DNA of 64,000 nt from Streptomyces sp. T12 (GCF_028736035.1 NZ_CP117866.1:9589001-9653000); one strand, 5' to 3'. Counted from the first letter of the stretch, positions 16,853-26,219 are shown. Notes: generated by a model from the sequence alone, not told the origin. A program made the numbers and translations.

Positions 16853-18181
16853 ATGTCCTCCTCCCCCTCCCCAACCGCTCGCGTCGGCGGACTGGCCGTA
16901 CTCGCCGTCGGCCTGTGCTGGCTGGCCGTCCTCTTCGACGGCCTGGACATGTTCATCTACGGCTCGGTGCTGCCCCACATGCTGGCGGAGAAGGCCCTCG
17001 GCCTGACTCCCGACCAGGCGGGTGACCTGGGCAGCTACGCCACCTTCGGCATGCTGGTCGGCGCCCTGACCGCGGGGACGGTCGCCGACCGGATCGGGCG
17101 CAAGAAGCTGATGGTCGCCTGCGTCGCGCTGTTCTCCCTGGCCTCCGGGCTGTGCGCGACGGCGGGCAGCGTCGAGGTGTTCGGCCTCGGCCGGACGCTC
17201 GCCGGCATCGGCCTCGGCGGTCTGCTGCCCACCGCGATCAGCATGGTCTGCGACTACGCCCCGCGCGGCCGCGGCGCCCTCACCATCGGCATGCTGATGA
17301 CCGCCCACCACGCGGGCGGCATCCTCTCCGCCTACGTCGCCCTGTGGGTCGTCGAACCCCTCGGCTGGCGGGCCGCGTTCTGGTTCTGCGTGCTCCCGCT
17401 GCTCTTCGTGCCGGTCCTGGCCAAGTTCCTGCCCGAGTCGCTGAGCTTCCTTCTCGCCAAGGGCCGCAGCGAGGAGGCCGGCGAACTGGCCCGCCGCTAC
17501 GAGGTCGAACTGCCCGCCGCCCCCGCCGACCAGCAGGCCGCCACCGACCGCCGGCACTCCCTGGCCAACCTCTTCCGGGGCGGCGAGTGGACCCAGACCC
17601 TGCTGTACTGGCCGGCCTCCTTCGGCGGCCTGCTCCTCGTCTACGGCGTCGCCACCTGGCTGCCCACCCTGATGCGCAGCGAGGGCTACAACCTTGGCTC
17701 GGCGCTGACCTTCGTGGTCCTGTTCAACCTCGGCGGCATCGTCGGCATGCTGGTGGCCGGACGCGCCTCCGACCGGTTCGGCGCCCCGCGGATCTCGGCG
17801 ATCTGGTTCGCGCTGACCGCCGCCGGAGTCTTCCTGCTCAGCGTCCACATGCCGCTGGCGCTCACCTTCACGGTGGTGTTCCTGACCGGTGTGTTCCTGA
17901 ACAGCGCCCAGACCATGATCTACGCGACGGTCTCGATCCGCTCCCGCCCCGAGAACCGCGCCACCGCCGTCGGCTGGACCTCCGGCATGGGCCGCTTCGG
18001 CGCCGTCTTCGGGCCGTGGCTCGGCGGCCAGTTGCTCGCCGCGAACCAGGGCGACTGGGGCTTCACCGCGTTCGCCCTCGCGGGACTGTCGTCCATGGTC
18101 TTCATCGGCATCGCCGCACTGCGCGGCTCCAGGCGGGCGGCTCGCACCGACAGCGAGCAGGAGCTGGTGGGCGCGCACTGA
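16853..18181 (+). CDS. MFS aromatic acid transporter (AAHS family)
   Basis: A 442-residue 12-helix MFS protein of the aromatic acid:H+ symporter group (PcaK, GalT). Helix 1 has DGLDMFIYGSVLP, matching the DG(Y/L)D motif needed in this family, and the loop 2-3 motif is GTVADRIGRKKL. It probably imports gallate or a related hydroxybenzoate for the operon upstream. The frame is open to 16766, but ATG 16853 is preferred as it follows the promoter and GAGAGGAAAACAAGG. Regulation by the GntR protein is suggested by the shared operator. Confidence 0.9.
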   Translation: MSSSPSPTARVGGLAVLAVGLCWLAVLFDGLDMFIYGSVLPHMLAEKALGLTPDQAGDLGSYATFGMLVGALTAGTVADRIGRKKLMVACVALFSLASGLCATAGSVEVFGLGRTLAGIGLGGLLPTAISMVCDYAPRGRGALTIGMLMTAHHAGGILSAYVALWVVEPLGWRAAFWFCVLPLLFVPVLAKFLPESLSFLLAKGRSEEAGELARRYEVELPAAPADQQAATDRRHSLANLFRGGEWTQTLLYWPASFGGLLLVYGVATWLPTLMRSEGYNLGSALTFVVLFNLGGIVGMLVAGRASDRFGAPRISAIWFALTAAGVFLLSVHMPLALTFTVVFLTGVFLNSAQTMIYATVSIRSRPENRATAVGWTSGMGRFGAVFGPWLGGQLLAANQGDWGFTAFALAGLSSMVFIGIAALRGSRRAARTDSEQELVGAH

Positions 18182-18325
18182 TTGGCGTCCGTCATATGTA
18201 CTGATGAGCCGAACTGGGATATACGACTGTCTCGCGTATTGTTGCGTCATATGCCCGCTGTGACGCAGGGCGGCCTTCGGTGCGTCCGGGGCGGATGAGT
18301 TGAACTGTTAAGGGGGAACGGGGAC

Positions 18326-18733
18326 GTGACGGGACTTCTCGCGGTGGTGGCCGTCGTCGGGTACATGGCCACCGCCGGCCTGCCGTGGTGGGTGGTGGTG
18401 GCCGTGGCCCTGCTGATGGCGGGATTCGCCGCGGGGAGGTCCGGGAGCCCCGGCAAGGGCGCCAGAAGCACTGCGGCGCATGGGAGTTGGGACAAGGGCG
18501 CCAGGAGCACTGCGGCGTCCGGGAGTTGGGAAAGGGGCGCCAGGGGCACTGTGGCGTCCGGGAGTTGGGACAGGGACGTCAGCGGCGTTGCGGCGCCCGG
18601 GGGTTCGAGCGAGGGTGCCGCGTTCGCTGTGACGCCCGGCCCCGTGGGTGAGCCCGACCGCACCTCGGCCGACGCGTGGTCAACCGCTCCGCCGGTCGCG
18701 GTGAACGTGGGTGCCGCGTGCCCGGACGAGTGA
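18326..18733 (+). CDS. Small repeat protein with N-terminal membrane segments
   Basis: A 135-residue protein of unknown function. Residues 1-38 are hydrophobic (two possible membrane segments, LLAVVAVVGYMATAG and WWVVVAVALLMAGF). Residues 44-95 are a 13-residue tandem repeat of the type KGARSTAASGSWE, encoded by a 39-bp DNA repeat. GTG start with AAGGGGG at 18311-18317. Not recognised as a family; it could be a false call within a repetitive region, but coding on this strand keeps the repeat in frame. Confidence 0.5.
   Translation: MTGLLAVVAVVGYMATAGLPWWVVVAVALLMAGFAAGRSGSPGKGARSTAAHGSWDKGARSTAASGSWERGARGTVASGSWDRDVSGVAAPGGSSEGAAFAVTPGPVGEPDRTSADAWSTAPPVAVNVGAACPDE
18455..18610. repeat. Four 39-bp tandem repeats
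   Basis: Copies at 18455, 18494, 18533 and 18572 (the last degenerate), encoding 13-residue units with conserved GAR and SGSW elements. Confidence 0.93.
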
Positions 18734-18774
18734 CCCGGGGCGCGCAGCCGTCAACGGCAGGGTGACCCGAGCGC

Positions 18775-19782
18775 TCAGACGGTGCCGCTTCCGGTGGCCT
18801 CCCGCACATGCCGGGCGATCATCGCGTAGACCTCCCGCGCCTTCTGGTCGTCGTTGCCGTCGTACGCGTGATCGGCCCCGGCCACTTCGTGGTGCCCGAC
18901 CAGCGCACCCGCCCCCCGCAGCCGCTCGGCATAGCGCTCGCCCTCGGCCCGGAGCAGGTCGTACTCGGCGGTGATCACCAGGGCCGGGGCGATGCCCTTC
19001 AGGTCGGCGGTGTCCGAAGGATGCGCCGGGGACACGAGCCGGTCGCCGCGCTGCCGGGCGTCCGGGACGTACGACGTGTCGAAGACGTCGCCCATCCAGG
19101 GGCGCAGCATCGGCTTGGCGATGGCGGCGCGCTTGTCCCTGGGGCGGGTCGCCAGGTCGAGCGGGGGATAGTGCAGCACCTGCAGCGCGATCGAGGGCCC
19201 GCCCTCTTCCAGTGCCTGCCGCGCCACGGCCGCCGCGAGCCCGCCGCCGGCGCTCTGCCCGCCCACGGTGAGCCGGTCGCCGTCCCAGCCCTCCTCCGTG
19301 CCGTGCTCCGCGACCCACCGGACGACCTCGTACGCCTGCCGGGGTGGCGCCGGGAACGGATGCTGCGGCGCGACGACGTAGTCCACGTTGATCACGACGG
19401 CCTCCGCCTCGGCGGCGAGGACGCGGCACAGCGGGTCGTCCAGCTCGGTCAGCGTCATCACGTAGCCGCCGCCGTGGAAGTTGACGTGCACCGGGGGGGC
19501 GGGCTCGGCGTTCGCGGGCAGGTACACGGTGGCCCGGGCGGGTGCGATCGACGTGGGAATCGTCAACTCGCGTACCTTGCGCGGGTATTCGGGGAATCGC
19601 GCGTGCGAGGCAGCGGCGGATCCCTGGCCGCCGGAACGGCGGTCCGCCAGCACGGTCACACGTTGCATCGCCTTGGCGACGAGGGCGGCCACCGCGGGCC
19701 GGGCCAGGAGGGACATGGGGCTCCGATCGATCGCCGCCCGTAGGCCGAAACTGGTGGCGGACGGTTCTGTTGAGTTAGGCAA
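18775..19782 (-). CDS. Alpha/beta hydrolase, HSL (type IV) esterase family
   Basis: A 335-residue hormone-sensitive-lipase-type hydrolase. The oxyanion motif is HGGG (FHGGGYV), the nucleophile elbow is GQSAG, the acidic residue is in TAEYDLLRAEG and the catalytic His in GADHAYD. It probably hydrolyses short-chain esters in the cytoplasm. The ATG at 19782 gives the longest frame; residues 1-30 are not conserved-looking, so an internal ATG (residue 23) is possible. It stands alone, convergent with the small repeat protein. Confidence 0.88.
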   Translation of the reverse strand: MPNSTEPSATSFGLRAAIDRSPMSLLARPAVAALVAKAMQRVTVLADRRSGGQGSAAASHARFPEYPRKVRELTIPTSIAPARATVYLPANAEPAPPVHVNFHGGGYVMTLTELDDPLCRVLAAEAEAVVINVDYVVAPQHPFPAPPRQAYEVVRWVAEHGTEEGWDGDRLTVGGQSAGGGLAAAVARQALEEGGPSIALQVLHYPPLDLATRPRDKRAAIAKPMLRPWMGDVFDTSYVPDARQRGDRLVSPAHPSDTADLKGIAPALVITAEYDLLRAEGERYAERLRGAGALVGHHEVAGADHAYDGNDDQKAREVYAMIARHVREATGSGTV

Positions 19783-19889
19783 TTATAGGTAATGACAATT
19801 ATAGGTCAAGGGGTCGGACCGATGGGGTCAGGGCGCGTATGGGGTAGGGTTGACCTGCGTGATCACGCGGTTCGCCGCGCGACATACGC

Positions 19890-19963
<74 letters not shown>

Positions 19964-19985
19964 CTTTGCGAAGTCGCAGGTCAGA

Positions 19986-20013
19986 GGCCGTTTCGGAGCA
20001 ATCCGGGACGGCC
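19986..20013. terminator. Hairpin terminator after tRNA-Pro
   Basis: A 12-bp stem (GGCCGTTTCGGA / TCCGGGACGGCC, two G-T pairs) capped by a GCAA tetraloop. It lies between the tRNA and the oppositely oriented ABC gene ending at 20020, so it can end both transcripts. Confidence 0.8.
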
Positions 20014-20019
20014 CTTCGG

Positions 20020-21714
20020 TCATTCTGGGAGACCGCTGGTCTGCCGCACCGGCTCATGGACCGTCAGCCTGCCGTCGTCGATTCGCCAGAGCACGTCCGC
20101 GCGTGCGGCGAGCTTGGGCTCGTCGGTGACGTAGATGACGGTGCCCGGGTACTGCTCCAGCAGATGTTCCATCAGGTCGGAACCGAGCGCTTCTTCCGAT
20201 CGGACCTCGTCCAGCAGCAGAACCCGGGGTCCGCTGCGCAGCGCTCGTACCATCGCCACCTGGTAGCGCACGGCCATGGAAAGGCCGTGGCCGTTTTCGC
20301 CCACCCGGGTGCGCAGACCGTCGGGCAGCAGGTCGGCCAGCGCCTCGATGTGCTTCTCGTCCGCCCACTCGGTGGCGTCCGGTGGTTCGCCGTACCGCAG
20401 GTTCTGGTCGACGCTGCCGCGAAGCAAGGGCAGTTCGGGGCTGGTCAGCCTGATCATCCGCCGTACCGATTCCGGGTCGTGCCGGGCGAGGTCCTGGCCG
20501 TCGAGCAGCACCGCGCCGGCGTCCGGCTCCTGCAGACGCGCGATGAGGCGAAGCAGCAGCGACTTTCCCGCGCTCGGAGGTCCCTGCAGCACGATCCGCT
20601 GCCCGGGCAGCGCGACGGCCGACGCGTCCAGGACACCTTCCACGCGCAGCCCCTCGAGTTCCAGCCGCCCGGGCCCGTGCGCGAGCGGCTCGGCTCCGCG
20701 CAGTCTGGCCAGCGGCGCCGGTGCCGAGAGGACCTCGGCGATGCGCCGCCGCGCGACGCGTGACTGCTGCCAGTGCTCCTGCACACGGACCAGCGACGAC
20801 AGGGGACCGCCGAGGAAGTTCGCCACCGTCAGCAGCGAGGCGAGGACCTCCCAGGTGGTGCCCGCCACCAGGCCGACCGTGACCACGATCAGCAGGATCC
20901 CGATGCCGCACGCCTCGGCCGTCGCCGACATCGCTCCGGTGAGACGGGCTTGGCGCACCATGGCGCGACCGTACTCACGGCTGCGTCGCCGCATGACCCC
21001 GCGCTCCTGCTCGACCCGTCCGAGGGACTGCATGACGGCCGTGTGAGTGACCCGCTCGTTCACGAACGCGGCGAGCTTGCCGTTGTTCCGTCTGGTCTCG
21101 CGTACCCGTTCGCGCAGCCGCCGCCCGAACAGTGCGACGGCGGCCGCGGCGAGGAGGACCAGCGCCGCCGAGAGCGCGCCGATGCCCGGCGCCATGACAG
21201 CCAGTACGGCGAGGGCGCACGCCACGAACACCCCGTCCACCAGAATCGGTGCCACACCCTTGCTGATCCACAGCCGCAGGGCGGAGGCATCACCGGTGAA
21301 GCGGAGCACGGTCACACCGACCGTGCGCCGGAACGGTCCCCCCGCCTCGCTTCCGGCGACATGGTCGAAGAGCCGCATTCTGATGCTGTGTACGTAGCTC
21401 TGAGCCAGCCGTTCCGCGAGCGGTTCGCCCGCCGCCTTGAGCAGTACGGTCGCGCAGGCGGACGTGGCGAGTCCGACGGCCAGCGTGGTGGGCGCGTAAC
21501 CGGCGACATACGTGTAGATGGCGCTGCGGTCGTGGCCGGACGCGATCTCCCGGCCGTGTGTGATGCGGTAGGCAGCGCCATGCGCCAGGAGGGCGAAAGC
21601 GACCACACAGACCGCCTGTCCGAAACCGGCGAGCACCAAGAGGAGCATCAGCCGGCGCCGCGCACCGCCCAGCGTGTGCGGCATCCGCACGCGCTGCCGT
21701 CCCGCCGCGGTCAC
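20020..21714 (-). CDS. ABC exporter-like protein with degenerate ATPase site
   Basis: 564 residues: a six-helix exporter membrane domain (about 20-310) fused to a nucleotide-binding domain. Walker A is GPPSAGKSLL and Walker B is RVLLLDEV, but the signature LSGGQ is replaced by GLSMAVRYQ and the switch His after VIYVT is Asp (TDEPK). The protein may therefore hydrolyse ATP poorly or act as half of a heterodimer, although no partner exporter is present. It overlaps the upstream P-loop gene by 4 bp. Function is unknown; a dedicated export role linked to that ATPase is inferred. Confidence 0.85.
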   Translation of the reverse strand: MTAAGRQRVRMPHTLGGARRRLMLLLVLAGFGQAVCVVAFALLAHGAAYRITHGREIASGHDRSAIYTYVAGYAPTTLAVGLATSACATVLLKAAGEPLAERLAQSYVHSIRMRLFDHVAGSEAGGPFRRTVGVTVLRFTGDASALRLWISKGVAPILVDGVFVACALAVLAVMAPGIGALSAALVLLAAAAVALFGRRLRERVRETRRNNGKLAAFVNERVTHTAVMQSLGRVEQERGVMRRRSREYGRAMVRQARLTGAMSATAEACGIGILLIVVTVGLVAGTTWEVLASLLTVANFLGGPLSSLVRVQEHWQQSRVARRRIAEVLSAPAPLARLRGAEPLAHGPGRLELEGLRVEGVLDASAVALPGQRIVLQGPPSAGKSLLLRLIARLQEPDAGAVLLDGQDLARHDPESVRRMIRLTSPELPLLRGSVDQNLRYGEPPDATEWADEKHIEALADLLPDGLRTRVGENGHGLSMAVRYQVAMVRALRSGPRVLLLDEVRSEEALGSDLMEHLLEQYPGTVIYVTDEPKLAARADVLWRIDDGRLTVHEPVRQTSGLPE

Positions 21715-22901
21715 GCCACTGTTTCGGCCGTCAGGGGACCGCTGAACTCCGTCAGCCGACTGCGCTCCTGCGGCAGTCCGCCGTGGTCCGCCAGTCGACC
21801 GCCGTCGTCCGACAGCCCGCTGCCGTCTGCTACGAGACTCCTGCCCGGGACGCCGCCCGCGAGCAACTGATCGGCGAGGGCCGGGGCGGACAGGGCAGAC
21901 GTCGCGTACACCGGGACGTCCACGCCGGCCACCGCTTCGGCCGTGGCCAGCGGAGAGGACGTCAGCACGCCGCTCAGAGCCACGACGGGAAGTCCCTCGT
22001 CACGCAGCAGCCGTACCCCCGCCACCGCGCTGACCGAGTCGCCGGCCGCGAACACGATGCCGTCCACGCCGGCGCGGAATTCCGGCGTCCGCATCAGCGC
22101 TGCCGTCTCCCGTTGCAGGAGCCCGTCCGCGACCTCCAGCACGATGGCATCCGCCTGGTGACTCGTCAGGTCCGTGATCGCGCCGCGCAGAATGCGGATC
22201 ACCTGCGGCATCGGCAGCTGGTAGGTGGTGGGGAAACCCAGGTCGGTGAAGTCGATGACCCGCGACGCGCCCGCGTCGGCCATCAGCGTCGGGTCCCCGG
22301 GAGCACCGGTGCCGGTCACCTTTGCCGCGCCGACCCGGCGGCCGGCCAGGCTGAGGCCGCGGATGAGCGCGGCCGCCACGGTCGTCTTGCCCGAGTTCAT
22401 CGTTGTGCCGAGTACGGCGATGGTGCGCGGGCGCGCGCCGAGGACCGGCACCACGGGCCGGGCCAGGCGGGCAAGGTTGATGACTTCGCCGTGCTCGTCG
22501 GTCACCAGGCCCAAAGGCTCCACTTGGGTGGGGGATTTCATCCTGGAGTGGGAGGACACGACCCGTCCGGCTATGCCGCCTCCGGCGACCAGGTCACAGG
22601 GCCCGAGGTCGCCGGGCACCTCCGCCTCGAATTGATCCGGGGCGTAGCGCGCGCCATAGGCGATTACGACCGTGTCGCCGACGAACAGCCGATTCCGCTT
22701 TCCGTGTACCTGCCCGAGGAATCTGTGCTGGCCGAGTTCGGTCACGCGGCACAGCACCAGATCGCCCGCCCGTGGAGGCCCACCCTCCACGCTCAGCCCC
22801 AGTGTTCTGGTGCTTCCGTAGCCCAGCTCCACAAGGCGGCGAGCGGTATAGGAAACCTTCGCCACCTCATTACCGGAGGAATTGAACCGCACGCTCTGCA
22901 T
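21711..22901 (-). CDS. P-loop NTPase with N-terminal beta domain (DUF1611-like)
   Basis: 396 residues. The central P-loop GTTMNSGKTT (about 166-175) and the later VLEVADGLLQRE resemble the DUF1611/dethiobiotin-synthase-like NTPase group. An N-terminal region of about 130 residues is rich in beta-type sequence and unassigned. The C-terminal 45 residues are low-complexity. AAGGAGAAAGCC precedes the ATG. It forms a two-gene unit with the degenerate ABC exporter. I do not recognise the system; ATP-dependent ligation or metabolite binding would fit the fold, but this is speculative. Confidence 0.72.
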   Translation of the reverse strand: MQSVRFNSSGNEVAKVSYTARRLVELGYGSTRTLGLSVEGGPPRAGDLVLCRVTELGQHRFLGQVHGKRNRLFVGDTVVIAYGARYAPDQFEAEVPGDLGPCDLVAGGGIAGRVVSSHSRMKSPTQVEPLGLVTDEHGEVINLARLARPVVPVLGARPRTIAVLGTTMNSGKTTVAAALIRGLSLAGRRVGAAKVTGTGAPGDPTLMADAGASRVIDFTDLGFPTTYQLPMPQVIRILRGAITDLTSHQADAIVLEVADGLLQRETAALMRTPEFRAGVDGIVFAAGDSVSAVAGVRLLRDEGLPVVALSGVLTSSPLATAEAVAGVDVPVYATSALSAPALADQLLAGGVPGRSLVADGSGLSDDGGRLADHGGLPQERSRLTEFSGPLTAETVA

Positions 22902-23191
22902 GGCTTTCTCCTTACCCCTTCGTCCCGCGGAGCACCAGCATCCGCCGCGCTCGCTGAGTGCGCACTCCGACCACCGTCATCTGCGCAATGCGAACTCCTT
23001 ATGGACGAGTCCGAGGAGGAGGCCGCCGTCCGGCCGTTGGCCGTGCGGTGAGTGGCGGCCGCGACCGTGACTTCGTGGGCGGATGCGGTTCGGGAGGGCT
23101 CCCGGGTGGGGTGAGTGAGCATGGGGCGGCGGCCGCCGAAAGCGGGTTTTCGGGGGCCGGTTGGCAAGCGCGGCCGAATGAGGGGGCGTTG

Positions 23192-25255
23192 GTGGTGCGG
23201 GAGGAACGGGTCATCGCCGGGCGGTACCGGCTGGGGCAGCGGCTGGGTTCCGGTGGCGGGGGAGATGTCTGGCTGGCCGAGGACGAGGAGCTCCGGGTCC
23301 AGGTCGCCGTCAAGGAGATCGACGTACCGCAGGAGGCGGAGGGAGAGGGCGGTGATCCCGCCGGCCGGGGGCGCAAGGAGGCGCTGAAGGCGGCGCAGCT
23401 GCGCGAGCACCCGAACGTCATCACGGTGTACGACGTGGTGGAGGACGACGACCGCCCGTGGATCGTGATGGAGTACCTGCCGGGCACGCGGGACCTGCGC
23501 GCCGTGGTGACGGAGCGCGGTTCGCTGTCGAGCGCCGAGGTGGCCAGGATCGGCGCGGCCGCACTCGACGCCCTCGGTGCCGGGCACCGGCTCGGCATCA
23601 TCCACCGGGACGTGAAGCCCTCCAACATCCTGCTGGCGCCGGACCATTCCGGCACCGCCGATCGCCGGGTCCTGCTCACGGACTACGGCATCTCGCTGTG
23701 GCCCCGCGAGACCAGGGTCACCCAGAGCGGCATGGTGGTCGGCACCCCGGGCTTCCTGGCGCCGGAGCGGCTGTCCGGCGGCGAGGCGACACCCGCGACC
23801 GACCTGTTCTCGCTCGGTGTCACTCTCTACTTCGCCGTCGAGGGCACCTCCCCGTTCGAACGGGACACGCTCGACGCCTCCCTCATGGCGGCGCTGACCA
23901 CGGAACCCGACGTACCGCAGCGGGCGAGTGGACCGCTGGGCCGCGTGATCATGGGGCTGCTGGCCAAGGATCCGACGGAACGTATACAGGCGGCACAGGC
24001 GCGCGAACTGCTCGCCGAGGCCACGGAAATCGGGCCCGGGTCCCGCAGCCGCAGTGCGCCTGTGCCCTCGCTTCCCGGATCTGGCGGGGCGTCGGCCGGA
24101 TCGGGGGCGGGGGCGGAAGCGGGGGACGGCTCGGTGAGCGACGGGGGCGGGTCGAGGCACTCCTCAGGCTCCGGCGAGCAGCCCGAGGGGTCCCGGCGGG
24201 TCGCCGGCCCGGCCTCTTCCGGTGCCGCCGGTGCCGCAATGGAGTCCGCCCCCTCCGCGCCCTCCTGGAAGGAGCGCCTCACCCCCTCCCGATCCCGACG
24301 CGCCTCGGGCGCTGAACGCCGGGCGGCGTCCGGTCGGCGAACGCTCGTGTTGCTGGCGTTCGCCGTCCTGCCGGCCATGGGCGGGGGGTTCGCGCTGGGC
24401 GCCGCCACGTACCACGACGAGCCAGACGGGATGAAGGATCCGCAGGTCAGCGCGGAGGTGGCCGCCACCCCCTCCCCGACCGTGACGCACGGCGCGTACC
24501 CGTACGGCAGGCAGGTGGGGCTGCGCACCGGGCTCATGCCGGGGCAGTGCGTCGACGCCGACTGGAAGGGCGGGGAGTTCAAGGGGCGGCCCGGGGTGAA
24601 GGCCGTCGACTGCTACGACGGCGATCCCGAGGGCCAGGTCATCGCGACCGTCGGTGCAGACGCGACCGTCGGAGCAGACGCGAGCGTCCCCGCCGACGCG
24701 GCCGACGGCGCCGTATCCGCATCCGGCGCGGCAGCGATACGGGGCGAGTGCGCCCGCCGCACCGCGCAACTGCGCAGGACCATGGCCGACCCGGTGCTGT
24801 ACGTCCTCACACCCGAGGCGGGACAGAGCGAGCCGCCGGCCTCGGCCTGCCTGGTCTTCCTGAAGCACGCCACCCTCGGCGGCCCGCTCGGCGACTTCCG
24901 CAGGCTCGGCGACGAGGTGTACCTCACGCAGCTGGGCCCGGGTGACTGCATCGACGTCGAGGAGGACGAGGACGACTCGTACACCAAGACCCTGGTGAGC
25001 TGCGACAAGCCGCACGACGAGCAGTTGGTCGGCTGGACCCGGGCCTCGGGCGACGGCTCGGCGGACAGCGTCGACACCGGAGAACTCTGCCAGGGCACGT
25101 ACGGCGTCAACTGGGCCCGTGGCCAGGGACACGAGATGTGGGGCTGGTACTCCTCCGACGAGGAGTGGGACGCCGGGTTCCGCCAGGTGCTGTGCAGCGT
25201 GGCCCGGGAGGACGGCGGGAAGCTTCCCGGAGGAGCGCTGAAATCCGCGTACTGA
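23192..25255 (+). CDS. Ser/Thr protein kinase with extracellular sensor domain
   Basis: 687 residues in this version. The Hanks-type kinase domain (about 5-275) has GSGGGGDVW, AVKEI, HRDVKPSNILL and DYG in place of DFG. A Ser/Gly-rich linker, one membrane helix (about 383-405) and a cysteine-containing extracellular domain with QCVDADW and DCIDVEEDEDD follow, similar to septum-formation-type domains. The start is uncertain: GTG 23192 with GAGGGGG at 23180 places the kinase fold at the N-terminus, while GTG 23111 and GTG 22958 are also in frame. Neighbouring FHA protein is a likely partner. Confidence 0.85.
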   Translation: MVREERVIAGRYRLGQRLGSGGGGDVWLAEDEELRVQVAVKEIDVPQEAEGEGGDPAGRGRKEALKAAQLREHPNVITVYDVVEDDDRPWIVMEYLPGTRDLRAVVTERGSLSSAEVARIGAAALDALGAGHRLGIIHRDVKPSNILLAPDHSGTADRRVLLTDYGISLWPRETRVTQSGMVVGTPGFLAPERLSGGEATPATDLFSLGVTLYFAVEGTSPFERDTLDASLMAALTTEPDVPQRASGPLGRVIMGLLAKDPTERIQAAQARELLAEATEIGPGSRSRSAPVPSLPGSGGASAGSGAGAEAGDGSVSDGGGSRHSSGSGEQPEGSRRVAGPASSGAAGAAMESAPSAPSWKERLTPSRSRRASGAERRAASGRRTLVLLAFAVLPAMGGGFALGAATYHDEPDGMKDPQVSAEVAATPSPTVTHGAYPYGRQVGLRTGLMPGQCVDADWKGGEFKGRPGVKAVDCYDGDPEGQVIATVGADATVGADASVPADAADGAVSASGAAAIRGECARRTAQLRRTMADPVLYVLTPEAGQSEPPASACLVFLKHATLGGPLGDFRRLGDEVYLTQLGPGDCIDVEEDEDDSYTKTLVSCDKPHDEQLVGWTRASGDGSADSVDTGELCQGTYGVNWARGQGHEMWGWYSSDEEWDAGFRQVLCSVAREDGGKLPGGALKSAY

Positions 25256-25340
25256 TTGCGCGAAGCCCTCACCTCGTACGGGAGGGGTCCCGCGAGGGGG
25301 TCCGACACTGGTCAGTACGTCGGGCGCCTGCAGGGAAGCT

Positions 25341-25402
25341 GACGAACCGAGAAGCTGCTGAACCGAGAAGCTCACGAACCGAGAAGCTCACGAACCGAGG
25401 AG
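25341..25402. repeat. 16-bp tandem repeats upstream of FHA gene
   Basis: About four copies of acgaaccgagaagctc, the last running into the GAGGAG ribosome-binding site of the FHA gene (start 25410). The array fills much of the 154-bp spacer. Confidence 0.93.
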
Positions 25403-25409
25403 ACCAGCG

Positions 25410-26198
25410 ATGCCCCTCTCCACCAGCCTCGCGCGTGGTGTCGCGCCCACCCCACCCGGGACGCTGCACGCTCGTACGGTCACCGGTGAGCTCAGCGCAC
25501 CGCCCCGCCAGGGGCTGACGGTCCGTTTCGGGCGCGGCGAGAAGCCGGACGTGGACCTGGGGGTCGGCGTGGACGACCTGCGGGTGAGCCGACGGCACGG
25601 CGAGCTGACGTACCGTCAAGGGCTGTGGTGGCTGCGCAACACCGGGCAGCAGCTGGTCCGGCTGCCCCGCGGCCGGATGATGCACCTCGCCACCGAGCCG
25701 ATCCCGCTGACCACCGGGTACACCCCGCTGTTCGTGAAGGGCTCCGGCTACCGTGAGCACCTGGTCGAGCTGTACGTCGCGGGCCACGACGACCAGGGGC
25801 CGGTGTCGCGCCGGCGCGCCGAGACCGTACGGCCGGAGACCTGGTCGCTGGACGACGACGAGCGGCTGTTGCTGGTGGTCCTCGGCCAGCGGTACCTGCT
25901 GTACGAGGAGGACCCCCGCCCCCTGACGTACCGTCAGGCCGCCGAGCGGCTCGCCTACCTCCGCCCGGACACCAAGTGGAACGAGCGCAGGATCGAGTTC
26001 CGCATCGAGGCCGTACGCCGTCGGCTGCACGGCACCGGCTTCAAGTACCCGCTGCTGCACGACAAGTCCGAGGGCCGCCCCGCCGACAACAGTCTGCTGC
26101 ACAACCTGATCAGGGGGCTCGTGGAGTCGACGACCCTCGTACCGCCGGACCTGGAGCTGATGGAGGACGACGAGGCCTGGCCGGACTCCACGCTCTGA
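25410..26198 (+). CDS. FHA domain-containing protein
   Basis: 262 residues with an N-terminal forkhead-associated fold (about 35-110): the key run is FGRGEKPD, then VSRRHGELTY and LRNTG, covering the phosphothreonine-binding Arg, Ser-Arg-x-His and Asn positions. The C-terminal half (WSLDDDERLLLVVLGQRYL, RQAAERLAY, RRIEFRIEAVRRRLH) looks like a winged-helix-type domain. It probably reads phosphorylation by the adjacent Ser/Thr kinases. GAGGAG is 7 bp before the ATG. It is convergent with the next kinase, 21 bp between stops. Confidence 0.85.
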   Translation: MPLSTSLARGVAPTPPGTLHARTVTGELSAPPRQGLTVRFGRGEKPDVDLGVGVDDLRVSRRHGELTYRQGLWWLRNTGQQLVRLPRGRMMHLATEPIPLTTGYTPLFVKGSGYREHLVELYVAGHDDQGPVSRRRAETVRPETWSLDDDERLLLVVLGQRYLLYEEDPRPLTYRQAAERLAYLRPDTKWNERRIEFRIEAVRRRLHGTGFKYPLLHDKSEGRPADNSLLHNLIRGLVESTTLVPPDLELMEDDEAWPDSTL

Positions 26199-26219
26199 GG
26201 GGGCATCAACCCCTCCGCG

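Noticed and set aside
15281..18250. Open frame of 989 codons on the minus strand
   Set aside because: It is antisense to galD-like, VOC and MFS genes, has no protein-family motifs, and reflects high G+C third positions.
22912..22980. 22-residue ORF (MTVVGVRTQRARRMLVLRGTKG reduced form) before the P-loop NTPase gene, minus strand
   Set aside because: AAGGAG is about 14 bp from the ATG, and there is no family resemblance or precursor-like feature. The 22902-23191 spacer otherwise shows nothing clear.
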